Source: Flavimaribacter sp039888615 (GTDB lineage: Bacteria; Pseudomonadota; Alphaproteobacteria; Rhizobiales; Rhizobiaceae). Taken from it: 64,000 bases of DNA. The notes under the pieces were generated by a model. The model was not told the DNA's origin, did not search any database, and saw only the letters and a list, made by a program, of their open reading frames with translations. The position numbers were made by a program, and so were the translations under genes. Where the stretch lies: the NCBI GenBank assembly GCA_039888615.1, contig JBDQQS010000002.1. One strand, 5' to 3'. Below are positions 15,821 through 23,625 of the stretch, piece after piece. The stretch's first letter is position 1. Every line of letters begins with the position of its first letter.

Positions 15821-16203
15821 TACTTCTTCCTCACGCCGAGTGAACGGCGGGTATTGGCAAGTTCAGCGCCTGTGATGGCGGTTCCAGCCTTCAGCGTGTC
15901 GAGCAGGGCGCGTTTGTCGAGCTTTGCAGGTTGCGGGACCCAGAACCATTCGGGGATAATTGTTTCATCCGTAACCAGAACACTCGGCGGCGCCGTGCGC
16001 AGCGACAGCGTGAAATCCGGCTCGAGGATCTTTTCGATGCCGGCTTCTTCCATTGTTGAAAGAGCCAGCTGGCGTTTCTTTTCGATCCGGATCTGGATCC
16101 GATCGAGCCTCTCCTTCAGTTCGCTGAGGCGTGCCTTTATCCCCGTTACCAAACACTCGTCGTCCAATGCTGATCGCACAACGGCTGCAATCGCCTCGTT
16201 CAA
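15820..16203 (-). CDS. Gp157-like phage protein, apparently without its normal start
   Basis: The frame shows the Gp157 (siphovirus) signature: a coiled-coil stretch (ARLSELKERLDRIQIRIEKKRQLALSTMEEAG) followed by EPDFTLSLRTAPPSVLVTDE and IPEWFWVPQPAKLDKRALL. The first usable codon is TTG at 16203. However, the same frame stays open and plausible (DPKSPIKSELTRF...LLDTLEGATDL) back to 16332, with no ATG, GTG or TTG before a TGA. An ATG at 16328 is in the wrong frame. A small deletion at the 5' end has probably destroyed the original start, so the gene may be dead or weakly translated. Some Gp157 proteins have been linked to phage resistance. Confidence 0.65.
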   Translation of the reverse strand: MNEAIAAVVRSALDDECLVTGIKARLSELKERLDRIQIRIEKKRQLALSTMEEAGIEKILEPDFTLSLRTAPPSVLVTDETIIPEWFWVPQPAKLDKRALLDTLKAGTAITGAELANTRRSLGVRKK

Positions 16204-16394
16204 ATCGGTTGCGCCTTCCAGCGTATCGAGAAGCGTCGTCTCATCAATTTCTGGATCAGATTCAATTATTTGGCGACGCAGCGCCGTGAATCTGGTAAGT
16301 TCAGATTTGATAGGGCTCTTTGGGTCATATGCTCAACCTATTGTGCAAAATAAACGTAATATAGTGCAAAAAGCACTAGAAATATGGCAAAATT

Positions 16395-16637
16395 GTGATT
16401 ACGGGAAGTCAGATTCGCGCTGCACGAGGTCTACTCAACTGGAGCGCAGTCGAACTCGCAACTCGAGTCGGCATGTCCAGAAACACAATAAATCGATTAG
16501 AAATGAGTGATGGAATCCCACCTAGCCGTTCACAATCTCTGCAAGAGATCAAAACGTTGTTCGAAAAGGCAGGAGTGATTTTCATCTTTGAAGATCAGGC
16601 AGGTGGACCCGGAGTAAGGCTGAACTCGAACGACTAA
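16395..16637 (+). CDS. XRE-type helix-turn-helix regulator
   Basis: The 80-residue protein starts with GTG. QIRAARGLLNWSAVELATRVGMSRNTINRLE is a classic lambda-repressor-like helix-turn-helix, followed by LFEKAGVIFIFED, the tail typical of short rhizobial XRE regulators. It is divergent from the Gp157-RAD52 operon, with about 60-190 bases between, so it probably controls that module. Repeated TTGTGCAAAATAA / TAGTGCAAAAAGCA sequences just upstream (about 16340-16375) could be its operator half-sites. Confidence 0.75.
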   Translation: MITGSQIRAARGLLNWSAVELATRVGMSRNTINRLEMSDGIPPSRSQSLQEIKTLFEKAGVIFIFEDQAGGPGVRLNSND

Positions 16638-17059
16638 TCGGTACTGCTCCTATCTGCCACTGGCAGCGAAAGAAAACATTGGTCAATCTCCCGATGACCG
16701 GTCCACCCGAGTCCAAATTACCATTCATGGATTGTCATTTGCCTCTGCCTGAAACGCGGTCGGACGCCGCTGCATGATCTCGCACATCAGAAACAGACAG
16801 GACACGACCGAACCCAATTCGGACGCTGAAGGACTACGATCAATGCGGCCGATCAGTCTGCGATTGCCCCAAATTCTCTACTGTGCATGGGGTTGTTTTC
16901 AAAAAAGTATCAAACGGCGTAGTGCGCCCGCTTTCCATGTTGCGCAATATGCAGATGATTTGTCCAATTGTTGTGCATAATTTCCCAATGTTGTTTGACT
17001 AATACTTAATATAAATGTAGCGAATTAATTAGGGCGTCGTATTGGGAGCGAGGAACTAC
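16638..17059. other. Intergenic region, no gene seen
   Basis: Frames here are short and lack ribosome sites. The right end (about 16990-17030) is A+T-rich with TTGACTAATACTTAATATAA, a plausible promoter for the small membrane protein starting at 17060. Confidence 0.4.
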
Positions 17060-17152
17060 ATGTCTTACGATGTCTCATGGATTTGGGTTGTTATACCCGT
17101 CCTCTCCATGTTGGCCGTGCTCTATTTCATTGCATCGCTCTTCTTCTTTTAG
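17060..17152 (+). CDS. Small single-span membrane protein (30 residues)
   Basis: ATG 17060 follows GAGG by six bases. The 30-codon product MSYDVSWIWVVIPV... ending in SLFFF is almost entirely hydrophobic from residue 7 on, so it should be a single membrane helix. A perfect hairpin lies six bases after the stop and an A+T-rich promoter-like stretch lies upstream, making a complete small transcription unit. Function unknown. The reading frame is supported by ribosome site and hydrophobicity only. Confidence 0.5.
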   Translation: MSYDVSWIWVVIPVLSMLAVLYFIASLFFF

Positions 17153-17157
17153 TCTTC

Positions 17158-17181
17158 ACCGGAACCAAGACACCTTCCGGT
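17158..17181 (+). terminator. Hairpin after the small membrane protein gene
   Basis: ACCGGAA and TTCCGGT pair perfectly around a 10-base loop. There is no T-run, so it may stabilise the transcript end rather than act as a strong intrinsic terminator. Confidence 0.45.
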
Positions 17182-17297
17182 AATATGCGTCAACGCAGGC
17201 GATCAGGACCGTCTGTGCGACTCAGCCGGTGTCGGTTGCCAAGGTCATCGATCAGGCTCCACAAGCCGTCGAAACTGTTGTGCGTCGCCCAGTGAAT

Positions 17298-19742
17298 TTA
17301 TCCTTCCGGCGCCTTTTGAGGCCGCTTTTCCATCGCTTCCACAAGCCGGTCGATATCGCGCAGATGGATATCGCGTTGCGGGAAGGGGATCTCTATGCCG
17401 GCTCCGCCCAGCGCCTTGTAGATATCGATCAGAAGCTGTGACTGGGCGTGGGGGATCGTGAAGATCTCGCGCAGGAAAAGGCGTATCTCGAAGTCGAGCG
17501 AGCTGTCGCCAAGACCGACGAAGATGACCTGTGGTTCGGGTACGCTGAGCGCATACTGATTCGCCTTGGCCTGTTCCATCAGAATGTCGCGAACCTTCTC
17601 AACGTCGCTGCCATAGGCGACCCCCACAGGGACCACCAGCCGGCCGATGCGGCTTGAGTGCGTCATGTTCTTGACCGTGCCGGCGATAAGATCCTGGTTC
17701 GGAATGATGACATCGTGCCGGTCGAAGGTCTCGATGCGGGTGGAGCGAACCGAGACCTTTTTGACCAGCCCCATATTGCCGCCGACCTCGATCCAGTCGC
17801 CCTCCTTGATCGGCCGTTCGGCCAACAGGATGATGCCGGAGACGAAATTGCCGACGATGGTCTGCAGACCGAAGCCGATGCCAAGCGAAAGCGCGCCGGC
17901 GATGAAGGCGAGGCTTGTCAGATTGATGCCGGCCATCGAAACCGCGATCAGCGCCGCGACCGTCAGACCGGCATAGCCGACGACGGTGACGAGCGCCGAG
18001 CGCGCGCCCTGATCCATATGCGCCCGCGGCAGCACCGAGACGCGAAGGACGCGCTGGAGCCAGCGCGTGATGAGCACCCCGATGCTGAAGACGACGAGCA
18101 GCGTCAGGATCACGTTGATCGAGATGCGCGTATCGCCGATCTGGGCGCCGACGGTCAGATAGCGCCAGGCCTCGGCGATATCGGTTGGCCGCGCGCCCCA
18201 GACGAGCGCCAGCAGCGGCAGCAGGCCCGCAGAAATCAGGATGATCAGGCCGATCGGGAACAAAGACAACCGATCCTCGGTCTGTTGATCCCTTCCGATC
18301 AGGTCCTCGATCAAGTTGATCAGAAGCGTGTAGACGATAAGTCCGAAGCCCAGCAGAGCGAGCGTCTGGATTACCGGCTCCATGGCGTAGCGGGCAAGAT
18401 CCACATAGCCGATCAGCACGCAGAGAACCGAAAGCACCGCGGACACCTGCACCACGCGCGCCACGAAGCCCAGGAAGCCGGAGCTCAGTCGTGTCTCGGT
18501 CTCCTCGTCATGGTCGGCGTCGGGTCCGGTGTCGCCGCCAATCCGCAACAGGCTTGCAAAGCGCCACAGAAGCAGGCTTCCGGCAATGACGATCGGCGCG
18601 GAAAGGACGGCCTTTGTGGCGGGCGTGAAGCCGTATTCGCTCTCCAGGTGCAGGAGCACCAGATCGAAGCACAAGACGACGCCCAGGCCCTGGGCGAGCC
18701 GCAGCCCCTGCCAGGCATGGGCGTCGTCCAGGCCGAGTATCCGGAATTCCGGATTGCGCGGAGCAAACAGCGTATGCCCGATCCAGTGCGCGACGATCAG
18801 AAAGACGCCGATGACGAAGACGAGCGAGGGAATGTTACTCGCCGAATCCATCTCGATGCCGAGAATGCGCAAAATGACCACGAAGAGCAGGAAGCCGGCC
18901 AGCGGCAGCGCGAGCCGCGACAGGTTGGCGATCACGATCAGCGAACTGCGCCGGCGACCTCTGGTCTTTTCGGCGAGACGCTCCATCCGCTGTGCGAAGA
19001 AACGCTCCGAAAGCGTCAGCAGCAGGAGCGCGAGAAGGCCGAGGAACAGAATGAGCGGCAGGCTGTTCTGGATGCCTAGCGCATAGTCCGGATCGTCCAT
19101 GACGTCGCGAAACTGCGCGCGAATTTCAAAGAAGTCGTCGCCAAGCTCCTCGAATGCGGGCGCCCAGTTCTGAACGAGAAGCGGCGAGGGGTAGAGCGTC
19201 AGAAGCTGTCGCGTCTGCTGGGCGCGGATCTGCGAGTCGATTTCGCGAATGAGCAATTCCGCCCGGGTGAAGGATTGCTGGGCGGCGAGAATCGGCCGGT
19301 TCGCCGCCGCGATCGCCTCACGCAGTCTGGAACGTTCCGTCGCTATCCCTGCGGGCTCCTCCGCGCCCTCGGCCGGGGCGGGGCCGAGCGCATCGAGTTG
19401 CGCCTGCAAGGCGCGCACATTGACGCTGCCCGCCTGGGTTCGCTTGAAGGCTTCGTCACGCTGACCGGCGATGGTCGCGCGCAACTGTTCCAGCGTCTGG
19501 ATGTCTGCGACGCCGTCCTCAAGTATTTCTTCGGCCTCTTTTGCGGTCTCGTCCCATGTTTCGTAGACCGGATCGAGCGCCGCAGCCTGCGGAGTCGCCT
19601 CTCTCTCGTCTCCGGCCGGGGGATTTGTCTGCGCCTGAAGATGCGTTGGCGCAAAGCAGATCGCCAGAACGAGGAGGGCGGCGCGCAGCCATTGCGCGTT
19701 CAGCCATCGAGATCGGTTGCCGAAAAGGCAGCGCTGAAACAT
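17298..19742 (-). CDS. Large mechanosensitive channel (DUF3772-MscS type)
   Basis: The 814-residue protein has a signal peptide (to about residue 37), a periplasmic alpha-helical domain of the DUF3772 type (about 50-225), roughly ten membrane helices, and a C-terminal MscS pore/beta/alpha-beta domain from about residue 600. The pore and beta motifs GFGLQTIVGNFVSG and IKEGDWIEVG are clear. Like MscK/YbiO-type channels it should open under membrane tension during hypo-osmotic shock. It is longer than MscS itself because of the periplasmic part. It is transcribed alone, convergent with the small membrane gene. Confidence 0.9.
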   Translation of the reverse strand: MFQRCLFGNRSRWLNAQWLRAALLVLAICFAPTHLQAQTNPPAGDEREATPQAAALDPVYETWDETAKEAEEILEDGVADIQTLEQLRATIAGQRDEAFKRTQAGSVNVRALQAQLDALGPAPAEGAEEPAGIATERSRLREAIAAANRPILAAQQSFTRAELLIREIDSQIRAQQTRQLLTLYPSPLLVQNWAPAFEELGDDFFEIRAQFRDVMDDPDYALGIQNSLPLILFLGLLALLLLTLSERFFAQRMERLAEKTRGRRRSSLIVIANLSRLALPLAGFLLFVVILRILGIEMDSASNIPSLVFVIGVFLIVAHWIGHTLFAPRNPEFRILGLDDAHAWQGLRLAQGLGVVLCFDLVLLHLESEYGFTPATKAVLSAPIVIAGSLLLWRFASLLRIGGDTGPDADHDEETETRLSSGFLGFVARVVQVSAVLSVLCVLIGYVDLARYAMEPVIQTLALLGFGLIVYTLLINLIEDLIGRDQQTEDRLSLFPIGLIILISAGLLPLLALVWGARPTDIAEAWRYLTVGAQIGDTRISINVILTLLVVFSIGVLITRWLQRVLRVSVLPRAHMDQGARSALVTVVGYAGLTVAALIAVSMAGINLTSLAFIAGALSLGIGFGLQTIVGNFVSGIILLAERPIKEGDWIEVGGNMGLVKKVSVRSTRIETFDRHDVIIPNQDLIAGTVKNMTHSSRIGRLVVPVGVAYGSDVEKVRDILMEQAKANQYALSVPEPQVIFVGLGDSSLDFEIRLFLREIFTIPHAQSQLLIDIYKALGGAGIEIPFPQRDIHLRDIDRLVEAMEKRPQKAPEG

Positions 19743-19850
19743 GAAAAACTCCCGGTCCTGGCCAGACCAATACCTAACGCATGCGAAACTGCAAGCAAGG
19801 GCAACGATGCGGCCGAATTGGGCCGGGAGCCTGAATCTGCCGGAATCCGG

Positions 19851-20825
19851 TCAGCCGAGGCAATCAGCCATGGAGTCGGCCAGGTTTCCAATCAGTGAGA
19901 AATAGAGGTCCGGACCGTTGGCGAGTTCTGCGCCGAGCGGATCGAGAACCGCCGTTTTTGCATCGGTTCCCTCGATGATCGTGCTGACGATCGAGGATTC
20001 GAACTGAGGCTCGGAAAACACGCAAACCGCCTTGAGATCTTCGACCTTCTCACGGATTTCGGAAATGCGGGCGGCGCCCGGAGAGACTTCAGGGCTGATG
20101 GTGATGCTGCCTGCGGCGGCAAGTCCGAAGCGATTCTCGAAATAGTGATAGGCGTCGTGAAAGACGATAAAGGGTTTATCTTTCACGGGCTCCACAACCG
20201 GCGCGACCCCCTCGGTCAAGGCCGTCAGTCGGGTTTTCACATTGGCCAGATTTTCCGCGTAGAGAACAGCGTTGTCCGGATCGGCCTTCTGCAGGGTCGC
20301 GGCGATTGCGTCCGCCATGGCTGCGGCATTTGCGGGATCAAGCCAGATATGCGGATTGAATCCGTGGTCATGATCGCCGTCATGGTCGTCGTGCCCATCA
20401 TGAGCTTCGTGATCATGATCATCGTGGTCAGCGTGATCATCATGACCTTCATGGTCGTGCTCTTCGAACGTCCCTCCCTCGCGGATATCGAGAAGCGTCA
20501 GTCCGGGCGCGTCGTCGAGCGCAACCGACGTCGATCCTCCAGCGATGGTTTCGAGCGGCTTTTCAAGGAACGGTTCGAGCGACGGGCCAACCCAGAAGAC
20601 AATTTCGGCGTCGGCCAGGCTGCGCGCCTGGGAGGGTTTCAGGCTGTATGTGTGCGGGGAGGCGGCGCCGTCGACCAGAATTTCCGGCGTTCTCGCGCCT
20701 TCCATGATCGAAGCGACCAGCGAATGAACCGGCTTTATCGACGCGACGACTTTCACGTCGGCCAGAGCCGTGGTGGACAATAATCCGGCTGCGGCGAGAA
20801 CAGGAAAGGCAAATCGAGCGCTCAT
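19851..20825 (-). CDS. znuA: Zinc ABC transporter substrate-binding protein
   Basis: The 324-residue periplasmic protein delivers zinc to ZnuCB. It has a signal peptide (ending ALA near residue 22) and the cluster A-1 fold with VVASIKPVHSLVASIMEG at the start. A long His/Asp loop (HDHEGHDDHADHDDHDHE, about 125-160) is typical of zinc-specific members. FNPHIWLDP, FVIFHDAYHYFENRFGL and the C-terminal Cys pair follow. ATG 20825 has GGAG six bases upstream; an in-frame TTG four codons earlier is unlikely. It is divergent from znuC, sharing a 154-base control region. Confidence 0.93.
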   Translation of the reverse strand: MSARFAFPVLAAAGLLSTTALADVKVVASIKPVHSLVASIMEGARTPEILVDGAASPHTYSLKPSQARSLADAEIVFWVGPSLEPFLEKPLETIAGGSTSVALDDAPGLTLLDIREGGTFEEHDHEGHDDHADHDDHDHEAHDGHDDHDGDHDHGFNPHIWLDPANAAAMADAIAATLQKADPDNAVLYAENLANVKTRLTALTEGVAPVVEPVKDKPFIVFHDAYHYFENRFGLAAAGSITISPEVSPGAARISEIREKVEDLKAVCVFSEPQFESSIVSTIIEGTDAKTAVLDPLGAELANGPDLYFSLIGNLADSMADCLG

Positions 20826-20838
20826 GGTGATCTCCAAT

Positions 20839-20878
20839 ATGTTATGTTATTACGTGCGTTGCGTAACGCTATAACGTC
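20839..20878. promoter_or_regulatory. Candidate Zur operators between znuA and znuC
   Basis: Two A+T-rich imperfect dyads lie side by side: ATGTTATGTTATTACGT (20839-20855) and GCGTAACGCTATAACGTC (20861-20878). They resemble the GTTAT...ATAAC type sites of alphaproteobacterial Zur, whose gene is in this locus. They sit just upstream of the znuA ribosome site, within range of both divergent promoters. Confidence 0.5.
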
Positions 20879-20979
20879 TGGCATAGATCAGTGCAAGCGG
20901 TGACCAGAATCCAATACTTCATGGTCCATCGTAACGGGTGTGAAGTAGAAAAGAAGCGACAAGAGCACTGGATAATTGC

Positions 20980-21813
20980 GTGTTGAGTCCATCCGAATCA
21001 TTGGTTGATCTCAAGAATGCCGGGGTTTATCGGTCCGGCCGGTGGCTCGTTCGAGGCGTTGATCTGAGCGTCTCGCGTGGTGAAATTGTCACGCTTATCG
21101 GACCGAACGGATCCGGCAAATCGACAACGGCCAGGATGGCGCTGGGACTTCTCAAACCGGACGAGGGGACATCGACCCAGACCAAATCTTTGAAGATCGC
21201 CTATGTGCCGCAAAAGATCGCCGTCGACTGGACCTTGCCTCTGACTGTCGGGCGCTTCATGCGGTTGACCGAGACCCTGGATGATTCCGACATGCGCGCC
21301 GCCCTGCAATCCACCGGGGTTCAGCATCTTGAGAAAGCGGAAGTCGGCGATCTGTCCGGCGGCGAGTTTCAACGCGTCATGATGGCGCGCGCGATTGCCC
21401 GCAAACCGGATTTTCTCGTTCTCGACGAGCCTGTTCAGGGCGTCGACTATTCCGGTGAAATCGAACTGTACGAACTCATCGGCAAGATACGCGATACCCT
21501 CCGATGCGGCATTCTGCTGATTTCCCATGATCTTCACGTGGTCATGGCCGCGACCGATCAGGTCGTCTGCCTCAACGGACATGTTTGCTGCAAGGGAACG
21601 CCGCAAATCGTCGCCAAAAGCGACGAGTACCGCAGGCTGTTCGGCGAAAGGGCGTCCGCTCTGGCTCTCTATCAACACGATCACGACCATGAGCACCTGC
21701 CGGATGGAACCGTGCGCCATTCGGACGGGAGCGTAACCGACCATTGCCACGCTGACGACGGGCATCACCACGGAAATGAAAGGGAACAGGCGGAGGCGCA
21801 CAATGCTGGATGA
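20980..21813 (+). CDS. znuC: Zinc ABC transporter ATP-binding protein
   Basis: The 277-residue ATPase powers ZnuB-mediated zinc import. Walker A GPNGSGKST (about 42-50), Q-loop, signature LSGGEFQR, Walker B FLVLDEP and switch His in ISHDLH are all present. The C-terminus is His-rich (QHDHDHEHLPDG... HADDGHHHGNE), usual for ZnuC and possibly a zinc sensor. It starts at GTG 20980. It overlaps the upstream part of the znuB region by about 11 bases, so it is in an operon znuC-znuB-zur. Confidence 0.93.
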   Translation: MLSPSESLVDLKNAGVYRSGRWLVRGVDLSVSRGEIVTLIGPNGSGKSTTARMALGLLKPDEGTSTQTKSLKIAYVPQKIAVDWTLPLTVGRFMRLTETLDDSDMRAALQSTGVQHLEKAEVGDLSGGEFQRVMMARAIARKPDFLVLDEPVQGVDYSGEIELYELIGKIRDTLRCGILLISHDLHVVMAATDQVVCLNGHVCCKGTPQIVAKSDEYRRLFGERASALALYQHDHDHEHLPDGTVRHSDGSVTDHCHADDGHHHGNEREQAEAHNAG

Positions 21814-22618
21814 TTTCTTCGTTCGCGCGATTGTCGCTGGTGTCGGCGTCGCCATCGTGGCTGCTCCGTTGGGTTGTTTCGTTGTCTGGCGCCGACTCGC
21901 CTATTTCGGGGACACCTTGTCCCACGCCGCCCTTCTGGGCGTGGCCCTGGCCCTGTTTTTCCAGATCGACGTGGTGTTCGCAGTTTTCATTGTCTGTGCT
22001 CTGGTGGCGCTTGCGCTGGTCGCCTTGCAACAGCGTGCGTCCCTGTCGTCTGATTCATTACTCGGTTTGCTCGCCCATTCATCGCTGGCGCTTGGTCTGG
22101 TGGTACTGGCTTTCATGACCTGGGTTCGCGTCGATCTCATGGGCCTGCTGTTCGGCGATATCCTCGCCGTCTCGAAAACTGACATCGCTTTAATCTATGG
22201 CGGGGGAGCAGTCGTCCTTGCGATCCTGGCGTGGATTTGGCGGCCTCTGTTTGCATCGACCGTCAACCGGGAACTGGCGGCGGCCGAAGGCATGGCGCCA
22301 GAGAAAACCAATATTGTCTTCATGCTCCTCATGGCGATCGTCATCGCGATTGCAATGAAAATCGTCGGCGTCCTGCTCATCACTGCGCTGTTGATCATTC
22401 CGGCTGCAACCGCCCGGCGCCTGGCAAACGGCCCGGAAGTCATGGCGGTTTTGGCGGCGCTGTCCGGAATCGCAGCTGTTATCCTCGGACTTTTCGGCTC
22501 CCTGCAATGGGACACGCCGTCCGGACCGTCCATCGTGGTCGCCGCCATGCTGCTGTTCATCGTCAGCCTCACGCCGCTGTTTTCCGTTTTCGCCCGCAGG
22601 AAGGACATAGTCAAATGA
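21803..22618 (+). CDS. znuB: Zinc ABC transporter permease
   Basis: The 271-residue inner-membrane permease of the ABC-3 family has about eight helices and motifs RRLAYFGDTLSHAALLGVA and ALLIIPAATARRLA. A frame opens at 21776, but ATG 21803 has GGAGG six bases upstream and begins where the family begins (MLDDFFVRA). It overlaps znuC by 11 bases, and its stop overlaps the zur start (ATGA). Confidence 0.93.
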   Translation: MLDDFFVRAIVAGVGVAIVAAPLGCFVVWRRLAYFGDTLSHAALLGVALALFFQIDVVFAVFIVCALVALALVALQQRASLSSDSLLGLLAHSSLALGLVVLAFMTWVRVDLMGLLFGDILAVSKTDIALIYGGGAVVLAILAWIWRPLFASTVNRELAAAEGMAPEKTNIVFMLLMAIVIAIAMKIVGVLLITALLIIPAATARRLANGPEVMAVLAALSGIAAVILGLFGSLQWDTPSGPSIVVAAMLLFIVSLTPLFSVFARRKDIVK

Positions 22619-23022
22619 CCGCACCCGCCGAAGCACTGAAGCTTACCAAGAACCAGACCCTGGTTTACAGGACGCTGAAATCCGCTGAAGAACCCTTGAG
22701 CGCCTACTCGATCCTCGATCAATTGCGGGACGAGGGATTCCGGGCGCCATTGCAGGTCTATCGCGCGCTCGAAAAGCTTATCGAATTCGGATTGATCCAT
22801 CGTCTGGAAAGCATCAATTCCTTTGTCGCCTGCCGCCATCCGGATTGCGGGACGCACGAAATGGCCGCCTTTGCGATTTGCGAGAGCTGCAACCGCGTCA
22901 TCGAGATCAACGACGCAGCGATGGCCGGTCATCTCGCCAGTCTTGCAAGAAACAACGGCTTTTCGGTAAGCCATTCGACCATCGAGCTCCGCGGTCTGTG
23001 CGATACGTGCAGGGTGCATTGA
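22615..23022 (+). CDS. zur: Zinc uptake regulator, Fur family
   Basis: The 135-residue repressor has the Fur-family winged helix (LKLTKNQTLVYRTLKSAEEPLSAYSILDQLRDEGFRAPLQVYRALEKLIEFGLIHRLES) and a C-terminal zinc-binding half with CRHPDCGTHE, ICESCNRV and GLCDTC, forming the structural Cys4 and sensory sites. With zinc bound it should shut off znuA and znuCB through the dyads at 20839-20878. Its ATG overlaps the znuB stop by four bases. Confidence 0.92.
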   Translation: MTAPAEALKLTKNQTLVYRTLKSAEEPLSAYSILDQLRDEGFRAPLQVYRALEKLIEFGLIHRLESINSFVACRHPDCGTHEMAAFAICESCNRVIEINDAAMAGHLASLARNNGFSVSHSTIELRGLCDTCRVH

Positions 23023-23113
23023 GGCATGTCCTTGTTCGCCTGATCTGCCGGAAAACCCGACCATTGAACCAAATCTGGATTGTCACGGAACCGATGACCT
23101 TGTTCCGGCGTTG

Positions 23114-23608
23114 ATGTTCTCAATCAGTCATTTGGGGGCCCGCAACGTGCAGGAATTCTATTCCAAGATATCGCTTGTCTATTTTGTCGTGGCCACGACG
23201 GTGCTCATGGCGCTGGCGTTTTTCCTCCTCGGCACGGCGCTGTGGGAAATGTGGCAGATCACGCAAGGCGCGGACGCCGCCAGCACGGCGCTGTCCAGCA
23301 TAAGCCTTTTGATCATCGGCTTCGCAGTCATTGAAACCGCCAAATTCATCGCCGAGGAAGAGGTGCTTCGCAGCCGGGAGCTGCGATCGACCCGCGAATC
23401 GCGTCGCTCGATCACGAAATTCATTACAATCATCGTGATCGCGGCCAGCCTGGAGGCGCTCGTCATGGTGTTCCAGGCGACGCGCGAAGGTATCCAGTTC
23501 GCGATTTACCCGGCCGCGCTGTTTCTCGCCGCGACCATCTCTCTGGTCAGTCTCGGCGTCTATCAATGGCTTTCCAGCCGGATCGTTGACGATCATGATG
23601 GGGACTAA
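23114..23608 (+). CDS. Small multi-span membrane protein of unknown function
   Basis: The 164-residue protein has four hydrophobic segments (about 18-42, 57-75, 100-118, 128-150) separated by a charged loop EEEVLRSRELRSTRESRRS. The layout recalls general-stress membrane proteins of the PsiE-like kind, but I cannot place it in a family. No good ribosome site precedes ATG 23114 (a TTG one codon earlier is an alternative). It stands alone between zur and a convergent SLC13 permease gene. Confidence 0.55.
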   Translation: MFSISHLGARNVQEFYSKISLVYFVVATTVLMALAFFLLGTALWEMWQITQGADAASTALSSISLLIIGFAVIETAKFIAEEEVLRSRELRSTRESRRSITKFITIIVIAASLEALVMVFQATREGIQFAIYPAALFLAATISLVSLGVYQWLSSRIVDDHDGD

Positions 23609-23625
23609 TCCTTTTTCCCCAGCCG

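Noticed and set aside
13934..16637. Complete prophage or integrative element
   Set aside because: No integrase, terminase, capsid or attachment-site pair was found; only a small phage-like gene set is present.
16774..17295. Two frames (16774-16980 and 17077-17295) in the gap before the MscS gene
   Set aside because: Neither has a ribosome site or familiar composition; the second overlaps the better-supported 30-codon membrane gene in another frame.
17658..19079. 473-codon plus-strand frame opposite the mechanosensitive channel gene
   Set aside because: It is the antisense of a well-supported MscS-family gene; its composition (Arg/Asp/Gln/His-rich, no domain) is what G+C-rich antisense frames give.
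20341..20470. Repeated CATGATCATCATGG-like sequence suggesting tandem repeats or a CRISPR array
   Set aside because: It is the codon pattern of the His/Asp-rich loop of ZnuA; there are no spacers of uniform length.
22231..22614. In-frame extension of zur upstream of its ATG
   Set aside because: The extension overlaps znuB in another frame and has no homology; the ATG at 22615 overlapping the znuB stop is the normal start.
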